Source: Mytilus californianus (taxonomy: Eukaryota; Mollusca; Bivalvia; Mytilida; Mytilidae). Taken from it: DNA of 64,000 bases. Shown here piece after piece: positions 59,101 to 64,000 of the stretch. The stretch is taken from contig NW_026262668.1 of the NCBI RefSeq assembly GCF_021869535.1, positions 21,581,732 to 21,645,731 of the forward strand, read 5' to 3'. The notes beneath the pieces are model-generated. The model saw only the letters and a list, made by a program, of their open reading frames with translations, did not search any database and was not told where the DNA came from. The stretch's first letter is position 1. The number at the start of each line of letters is the position of its first letter. The position numbers were made by a program, and so were the translations under genes.

Positions 59101-62100
59101 CCGATGTCAGAATAGGTAACAAAAGAAACTAAGCAAAATAACAATGATACATAAATGAACAAAGGACTACTAGCAGTTACTGACATGCCAGCTCCAGACC
59201 TCAATTAAACCGATTGAAAGATTATAACTTCATCATATGAAAATCAAGTACAATCCCTCCCGTTAGGGGTTTAGTATCATACCATCATAAAATATATGGG
59301 AAGAACATAATCCGTATCGTGCCAACAACTGGTTTTAGAATACATGTGTTTATTTTCGATGCAAAGACCCTATGAGTGAATCAATATTAATACCAACATA
59401 TGCAATCCTTAATACTTGACAACAGTATCGTAACTATATCCTTTCCGAATAAGTCTGTTTAAGGTTTGGTAAGCTTTTGAGGTGAATGCCGACATCTTTG
59501 TGCTTTGTAAAGAATATTACCACAATTTTAAAGTACGTTCTCTGCCAATAGTTTAGAAAGAGACATGTAGTATGAATCATAAGCTTTACATATTGTAAGA
59601 TAGATAAAGGCAACAGTAGTATACCGCTGTTCAAAAGTCATTAATCGATTTGGAGAAAACAAATCTGGGTTACAAACTAAAACCGAGGGAAACGTATCAA
59701 CTATATGAGGAAAACAACGGAACAACAAAAACACTAAACTGCAACAAAAACACTGAACTGCAACAAAAACACTGAACTGCAACAAAACAAACGCCAACAT
59801 ACATAGAAACGGACTATTTGATAACAACTGCCATATTCCTGCCTTGGTACAGGACATTTTAAGAAAATTTGGTGGGTTGAACCTGATTTTATGGCTAAAG
59901 TGACGTATTTTGTGTGACGCATATATAATCTTCAAATTTATACCATTATGTGGAACGAGATCCAAAACATTCACAATTATTTTTACAATACTAGTCAAAA
60001 TAATTATCATGATTATGACAGTCTTGAAAGGCTATTTTAAATAATGCTGTGACGACGTCATAATTATTTGGACTAACACAATACTTTATCCATGGAAAAT
60101 AACTCGACTATACTGACAAATAAGACATATGTGAAATGTACCGAAAATACAGAATTCAAACCGCAAACGATAAGACATAACACAATATCAAACAAGACTT
60201 ACAAAAGAAACATCATGACTAAATACATGCAATTCGGATGTATAAATACCGAGACACGTCGTTTAGCAATGATAATTTACACTAGGCAAAACAATCATTT
60301 TCGGTAATAGGTCACGTTCGGTACTAAGCAGACAGACGACGTAGATGATAAACCACACTCTAAGACGTGGTAAAAATGTCGTTAGTTAGTTGAGACACGG
60401 ACACATCGAATACTTCAACCAATTCGTCATGGTGTCCATAAAATTTACGGATTGTCATTTTTAATCTTCCCTTCTCATAACTCTGTTAGAGCAGTTTGTG
60501 CGTAAGTAGCGCACTCCTGTATATAAAATCCGTATAGTGTGAACATGCTCGAACATTACGTATCAATTGAGATATGTAAACACCATACGACGGAGCAGAG
60601 GGTATGTTACTGAACAAATTTGGTTGATTAATTGAACAAGAGAATTGTCAAAACAGGTTACATTGATATTCATAAATATTTTTATTCTCGAATACAAATT
60701 CGTTCACACAGTTAGAAGAAAAAGAGGGGGAAAAACCAAGGTGGCAATAAAAACCATAAATCTTTGAAAAAAACAGACAACACCATGACCAAACATAAAT
60801 ACGACGAAAATACAAAGAAAAGCCCACAAAACAAAAGATTGAGTAACACGAATCCAGGTGCTCCGGAAGGGGCCAGTAGATTCTCCTGGACAGGCGATAC
60901 TTGAGTGCTACTCATCTGAAAATACTTTGATAAGTTATACATGTATTAATATTAGATTGATAAATGTATCTGTCTTAACATTTAGCTGCACCCGATTCAT
61001 AAACTTTATGTATGTGTAAATTATCTAAACTTAAAACTTTATCAAATATTTAAATTTAAATTTCAAAGCCAATGGTTAGACAAGACTGTTACCAGTAAAG
61101 GCAACGAAGACACCTTAAATATAACAGCACACAATACAACATGATAAACTACAGCATACGCATCACAGTTAAAATACACTAGAATTGAGCTCAGATGATC
61201 CAAGAGGATAAACAGATCCTTCTCATCATTTGTAGAAATTATTCTTATGTGAAATCCAGTTACTTTGACTCAAAGGATAACAACCATAATGAATATGAAT
61301 TTGTTTACATGTTGTATATTTCAAAGAGGTTTTGATAAATAACACAAATTGAACTTTCTTTCACGGGGTAAAAGTCTGATAGTTGATGAAACCTGGTGAA
61401 ATTTGAATATCATGAGTGCTAGCTTGAACGATTTGCAAATAATTTTACGTATATTCATAGTATGACATTCAATGCTAGACATTCCAGTTGAAGGCTATTT
61501 GCTTAATGTTTTGTAAAATTTGTAATCGAAGGACATTCATTAACAAATGTAAATAATCTGTACTTAAACGACAATAGATACCTTTACATTTTTGTTTGGT
61601 TAAAATGTTGTTATATATATATATTATTTTGGATAACAAATAAGATGGGAAGTGGTGTATTAATTCATATCACAATATCCAAACATGCTCTTTACAAAAG
61701 CTTAAACAAAAAGACAGGGCTTTAATCATCATCTCAAAGAAACAGTCAACATTCAACACTGTGCAAAAACCATATCTCAGTACAAGTTCAAGACGACCTC
61801 TATCACCAGTTTGGATAGAATTTAATGCTTGATGTTGATAACACTTCACCTGTAAATACTTTCATGGGAAAAGAAATCTCATAAGCACTGCGAAATTTTA
61901 CCCGACAATCTTATTGTAAAATACAGAAACAATACAAACATCCAGACAACCATTTGGCTCATTCTTAAGATACCTTACGGGGAATAATGTATAAAAAAAG
62001 ACAGCCTAACAATTTGTATGATTGAAAACAGGTAACAATGTTGATGAATGTCCAGTCCGATTTGACATGGATTTTATATGATAAACTTGCAACCTCAAAG

Positions 62101-62966
62101 TACAATTATAAAGCTGTGTTGAAAAGAACTAAAGATTTGAAAATAGCCTTACTTTAAAGTTAGTTCGAGGGAAACGGTTCCGAACTCTTTTGGATCGAAT
62201 TACAAAGAGTTTAGGATTCTGCCCTTCACTAAAATGTGAACCATGAAATAAAATATAAAATACCTGTGTATAATGTCCAACTTCACTGAAAACATTTTGA
62301 CCATTGAATGTAAAATCGCTGATCTCATCATACCATCTTTGTATAGCTTCACTCCAGGCATACTTTCCGGATCCCCAGAAAAGATTCTGACCAAGTCCAA
62401 ACCTCCCTGTAGAAATAATAGATGTATATAAATTGTAGTGAAGTATAATTGGTTCTATGGACCATTGTCTGCTAACAGTTCTTTTTTCTTGTCGGACAGC
62501 TGTCTATTGGACTAATATCACTATTAATTGCATGAAAAATCTGGCGAACATTTTGTACATACTGATGGAATGTTGGTGGTGTATTTGTTGTATATGGCTA
62601 CAACTGACGATTAACCTTAGACTCATTGCAGTTGTCCATGTTCAGTTAGGCCAAGTATATTTAAGCACATAGGTCCGTGTTGAACGCAAGTACATTTGAT
62701 TCAATTACATGCCCTCCATTTTGTTTCAGTACGTTCTTGTGGTTATGTTATATATTTTGTAGGAATATATTATCAATGTGTCTGTCTGTCAGTTTGCAAT
62801 ATTTGAATTTAAAAGTCCAGATGATATAATTGCACTCTATAGAGGCGAAACACTAATTAGTAATACATGTACCTGGAATGGACCGTTTAAGACCGGGAGA
62901 CTCATGTGCTGTCGCACAATTTTCTGCCCATTTTTGAGCTATGTAGGCAGTTTCGTCATCCCAGCT
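49796..62966 (-). CDS. Gene 2: CAP / EGF / ShKT protein with alternative C-termini (5' end outside window)
   Basis: Paralogue of gene 1. Exons in the window: 62966-62873, 62406-62264, 58494-58403, 55096-55011, 52590-52498, 52125-52009, then 50103-49796 (or 50344-50178 instead). With the distal last exon this gives 311 codons including stop, starting at SWDDE. All junctions keep phase. Domains: most of CAP, hinge, one EGF-like, one ShKT, Ser/Thr stalk, hydrophobic tail. Exons for signal peptide, propeptide and the HN.LR helix would lie to the right of base 64,000. Coding exons are much better conserved than introns, which argues for function. The role is unknown. Confidence 0.85.
50178..50344 (-). 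CDS. Gene 2 alternative last exon (proximal)
   Basis: 167 nt with acceptor TTTACTGTAG, phase 1 to TGA. It starts NGGVAVTGKSNGKGV, has a short Thr/Ser segment (LSTTDTSGEKGSTSTST) and ends RISVTAIVVIFNVL. The opening matches the distal last exon (NGGVAVTGPSDGKGV), so the two are tandem duplicates. Use of one excludes the other because each has its own stop. The stalk would be about 50 residues shorter. Confidence 0.75.
50880..51330 (-). mobile_element. Decayed RT fragment in gene 2
   Basis: Partner of 4200-4700, more decayed; SSILAN remains near 51,195. It carries no 4725-6012 type insert. Confidence 0.45.
51331..52008. other. Intronic sequence, no gene seen
   Basis: AT-rich and alignable by eye to 6013-6720. 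Confidence 0.5.
52009..52125 (-). CDS. Gene 2 ShKT exon
   Basis: 117 nt, phase 1-1: LNCATKTDPGHCGTQWPP, RYCETFSNVPSDCPHMC, KICP, six cysteines kept. Confidence 0.9.
52498..52590 (-). CDS. Gene 2 EGF-like exon
   Basis: 93 nt, phase 1-1: DCDKVCLNGGALDLSTCTC then NCKSGYSGPDCS. Only one EGF-like exon is found in gene 2. Confidence 0.9.
52619..52832. mobile_element. MITE with TTTCGTGG motifs, TA target
   Basis: Ends CTGTGGATTCAT and its complement ATGAATCCACA pair as inverted repeats; TA flanks. TTTCGTGG or its complement occurs about eight times inside 210 bases. Gene 1 lacks it at about 8533 and 7325. I recognise it as a widespread mollusc repeat. Tc1/mariner-like origin is a guess from the TA target. 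Confidence 0.75.
53113..54130 (+). mobile_element. 5'-truncated Penelope-like element in gene 2 intron
   Basis: Carries LIYPPELEIKETTDTAS, FNFEIINFPQLSSNIP and AYGIYISQLIRF in broken frames, then the 3' tail (DVPLFVTFLPIISACFVH near 53,850) and the AAGTCAGGAGTATGACAGTT segment. Gene 1 has the uninterrupted target at about 7608 and 8822 (GATTATCTTTT.GAACATAT). Insertion with loss of the 5' part is typical of retroelements. Confidence 0.7.
54131..55010. other. Intronic sequence, no gene seen
   Basis: Matches 8840-8910 and 9200-10,046 of gene 1. Confidence 0.5.
55011..55096 (-). CDS. Gene 2 hinge exon
   Basis: 86 nt, phase 2-1: GNIGDTSKPYKQGTPCQDC then PGNCVNKLC; one change (Ala to Val) from gene 1. 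Confidence 0.9.
55260..55660. repeat. ~163-bp diverged tandem repeat, gene 2 copy
   Basis: Partner of 10,290-10,690, with the same ACTTCCTGTTTGC / ACTTTCTGTTTGC landmarks. Confidence 0.6.
56060..58195. mobile_element. 2.1-kb composite insertion in gene 2 intron
   Basis: Absent from gene 1 (about 11,085). Left part: minus-strand tail of a Penelope-like element (56,640-56,960; complement of the 46,000-46,200 sequence). Right part: about 2.5 units of a ~480-base repeat (GTCATCGGA.ACATTTTTAA, GTAGTTTCAGAGGAGAAGAT) ending GACGGACGCCAAGTGATG and CTCACTTGGCTCTTTTGGGC, an ending I recognise from abundant bivalve repeats. Confidence 0.65.
58403..58494 (-). CDS. Gene 2 CAP exon (VVWADS, HLYVCNYGPG)
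   Basis: 92 nt, phase 0-2; protein identical to gene 1 except the final Gly in place of Ala. Confidence 0.92.
58540..58700 (+). repeat. Interspersed repeat fragment
   Basis: Partner of 11,455-11,600 (AAGTCAGGAATTTGACAGTT). Confidence 0.6.
58703..59530. mobile_element. ~0.8-kb interspersed repeat inserted in gene 2 only
   Basis: Between TTTTACTTTTAAA and TAAAGTACGTTCTCTGCC; gene 1 has these adjacent at about 11,612. Contains AATATGTCAAAAAGACAACA, CTCGCACCCGGAGGTGGTCC and GGCCAGAGGCTCCTGAC. No coding capacity seen. Confidence 0.65.
59590..59885 (-). repeat. Interspersed repeat with an 18-bp minisatellite
   Basis: Complement of the 2345-2600 repeat. Within it, CAACAAAAACACTGAACTG is repeated three times with an 18-base period (about 59,727-59,785). 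Confidence 0.65.
60092..60307 (+). other. Small open frame in intron, paralogue of 12,172-12,390
   Basis: 71 codons from MENNSTILTNKTYVKC. See the partner entry; probably not a gene. Confidence 0.2.
60440..61735. mobile_element. ~1.3-kb insertion in gene 2 intron with Penelope-like tail
   Basis: Gene 1 goes directly from ATAAGAGTTACTGAGCGTCA to AAACAGTCAACATTCAACAC at about 12,545; in gene 2 about 1.3 kb separates the equivalents. 60,712-60,942 on the minus strand encodes a hydrophobic segment (LVMVLSVFF) related to the tail frame at 46,145-46,384. Confidence 0.55.
62264..62406 (-). CDS. Gene 2 CAP exon (GQNLFWGS, GHYTQ)
   Basis: 143 nt, phase 1-0: GRFGLGQNLFWGSGKYAW, QRWYDEISDF, SEVGHYTQ. 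The Glu-to-Gln change in GENL is shared with gene 1, so it predates the duplication. Confidence 0.92.
62873..62966 (-). CDS. Gene 2 CAP exon (SWDDE)
   Basis: 94 nt, phase 0-1: SWDDETAYIAQKWAENC then ATAHESPGLKRSIP. It differs from gene 1 only at CVTS versus CATA. Confidence 0.9.
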
Positions 62967-64000
62967 CTACAAACAAAAATTTTATGCGATTATGTATTTC
63001 TAATCTTGTTATTAAACATCTGTTGGGGGTAATATTTTATTTTGTATTCGTTTGACTAAACAGGTATCAGGTTTTAACAATTATTTTGTGTTCGTATGAC
63101 TAAGAATTTACTTGGTGTATCAAGTATTTTGTATTCGTTTGACTGAGCACAAAACAACATATAAGAAAAAAAAAGAAAACAACACGTTATAAATTTCATG
63201 CGTTCGAAGCGCATTTCGGGATGTACCTTCATCAGGAACGCTCAATGCCAAATATTTGAAAATGAACCGAATCAGTTGGAGAGCTATACGACCAAAAAGG
63301 ACATAAAAATAGCCAAATCCATCTAAGGTCAATTTTGCCTGAGGGAGTTGAAACCTTAGATTCTACATAATTTAATAAGGTGTTATTCGATTGCATTCGG
63401 ACACATTGGCAGCTACGTGGAAGGAAATTTGGTCAAACTTTGTTTTGGTGGTCGGTGTCAAATGGTCATTGTTAAGTATTTAGTTCCATTTCATAAGTAG
63501 CAGGCGCTCCATTTTAACATGATATTTTATCCGAAAACATTTTAGATTATGTTTTAAATGTAGTAATCGTCGTTATATAATGATAAGTAAGACAAAGTAA
63601 TTACTAGTACATGAACCGATGAAATCATTTTGTGTTCGTATGACCAAACATTTATTGAGTGTAATATTTATTTGGCGTTTGTATGACTTAGCATAAAACA
63701 ATAAACGTATACTAGGTTGTGTTACTTACTGGTTGGTGGTTATACAAATTAAACCCACCGGTTGCAATGCATTTCGAAACATTGGCATGTACATGAAAGG
63801 AGTTTGACCTTAATTTACTTTGGCGGCGTCAAAGGGTTATTTTTTAGCATTAAGTAACATTTCATAAGAAGCAGGTGCTCCATTTAAACCTGATGCTATT
63901 TTATCAAAAAGGATTCTAGGTTCTGTTTGAAATGCAGCAACCTTCGCTATGATAAATCACATTAAGGGGAAAAAGAAAGAAAAACAATGAAAATCTTCAT
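62967..64000. other. Gene 2 intron reaching the window edge
   Basis: Matches 13,686-14,620 of gene 1. It contains a CATCAGGAACGCTCAATGCC repeat at 63,140-63,370. The next upstream exon (partner of 14,756-14,841) is expected about 130 bases beyond the edge. Confidence 0.6.

Noticed and set aside
59528..60010. 160-codon minus-strand frame with Cys/Phe repeats
   Set aside because: Produced by the 18-bp minisatellite and the surrounding interspersed repeat, with no homologous frame in the other copies.
1..64000. tRNA, rRNA or other structured RNA genes
   Set aside because: No cloverleaf-like or recognisable rRNA sequence was found by eye; a covariance-model scan would be decisive.

Overview
The window is eukaryotic, AT-rich, intron-rich and crowded with interspersed repeats. 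The repeats and the RT fragments look like those I associate with marine mussels (Mytilus or a close bivalve relative); this species call is recognition, not a search result. No bacterial-type operon, rRNA, tRNA or CRISPR array was seen.

The real genes are on the minus strand: a head-to-tail array of secreted, probably GPI-anchored CAP-superfamily proteins. Gene 1 (26,016 down to 3,631) can be assembled completely as 13 exons with consistent splice phases, giving 462 residues: signal peptide, short propeptide ending in RRKRS, CAP domain, Cys-rich hinge, EGF-like, ShKT, EGF-like, ShKT, Ser/Thr-rich stalk, hydrophobic tail. Gene 2 (62,966 down to 49,796) is a close paralogue whose first exons lie beyond base 64,000. 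It has one EGF-ShKT pair and two intact alternative last exons. Bases 1-560 match the region upstream of gene 1, so a third gene probably lies just left of the window.

Layout. 1-3,464: 3' flank of gene 1 plus remnants of the upstream region of the next gene. 3,465-17,101: body of gene 1. 17,102-25,958: its large first intron, with a possible small spliced plus-strand gene. 21,692-30,963: a unit holding two signal-peptide exons, upstream sequence and a decayed Penelope-like RT. 30,964-46,461: a second copy of that unit with a third signal-peptide exon, interrupted by an 8,047-bp TTAA-flanked inverted-repeat insertion. 46,462-49,640: 3' flank of gene 2, matching 560-3,464. 49,640-64,000: gene 2.

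Because almost every stretch has a paralogous partner inside the window, many insertions can be read against their own empty site: the TTAA element, a MULE-like MITE with a 9-bp target duplication, a TTTCGTGG-type MITE, a 5'-truncated RT copy and two larger bivalve repeats. The array has diversified by duplicating a promoter with its first exon, an EGF-ShKT exon pair and the membrane-anchor exon.
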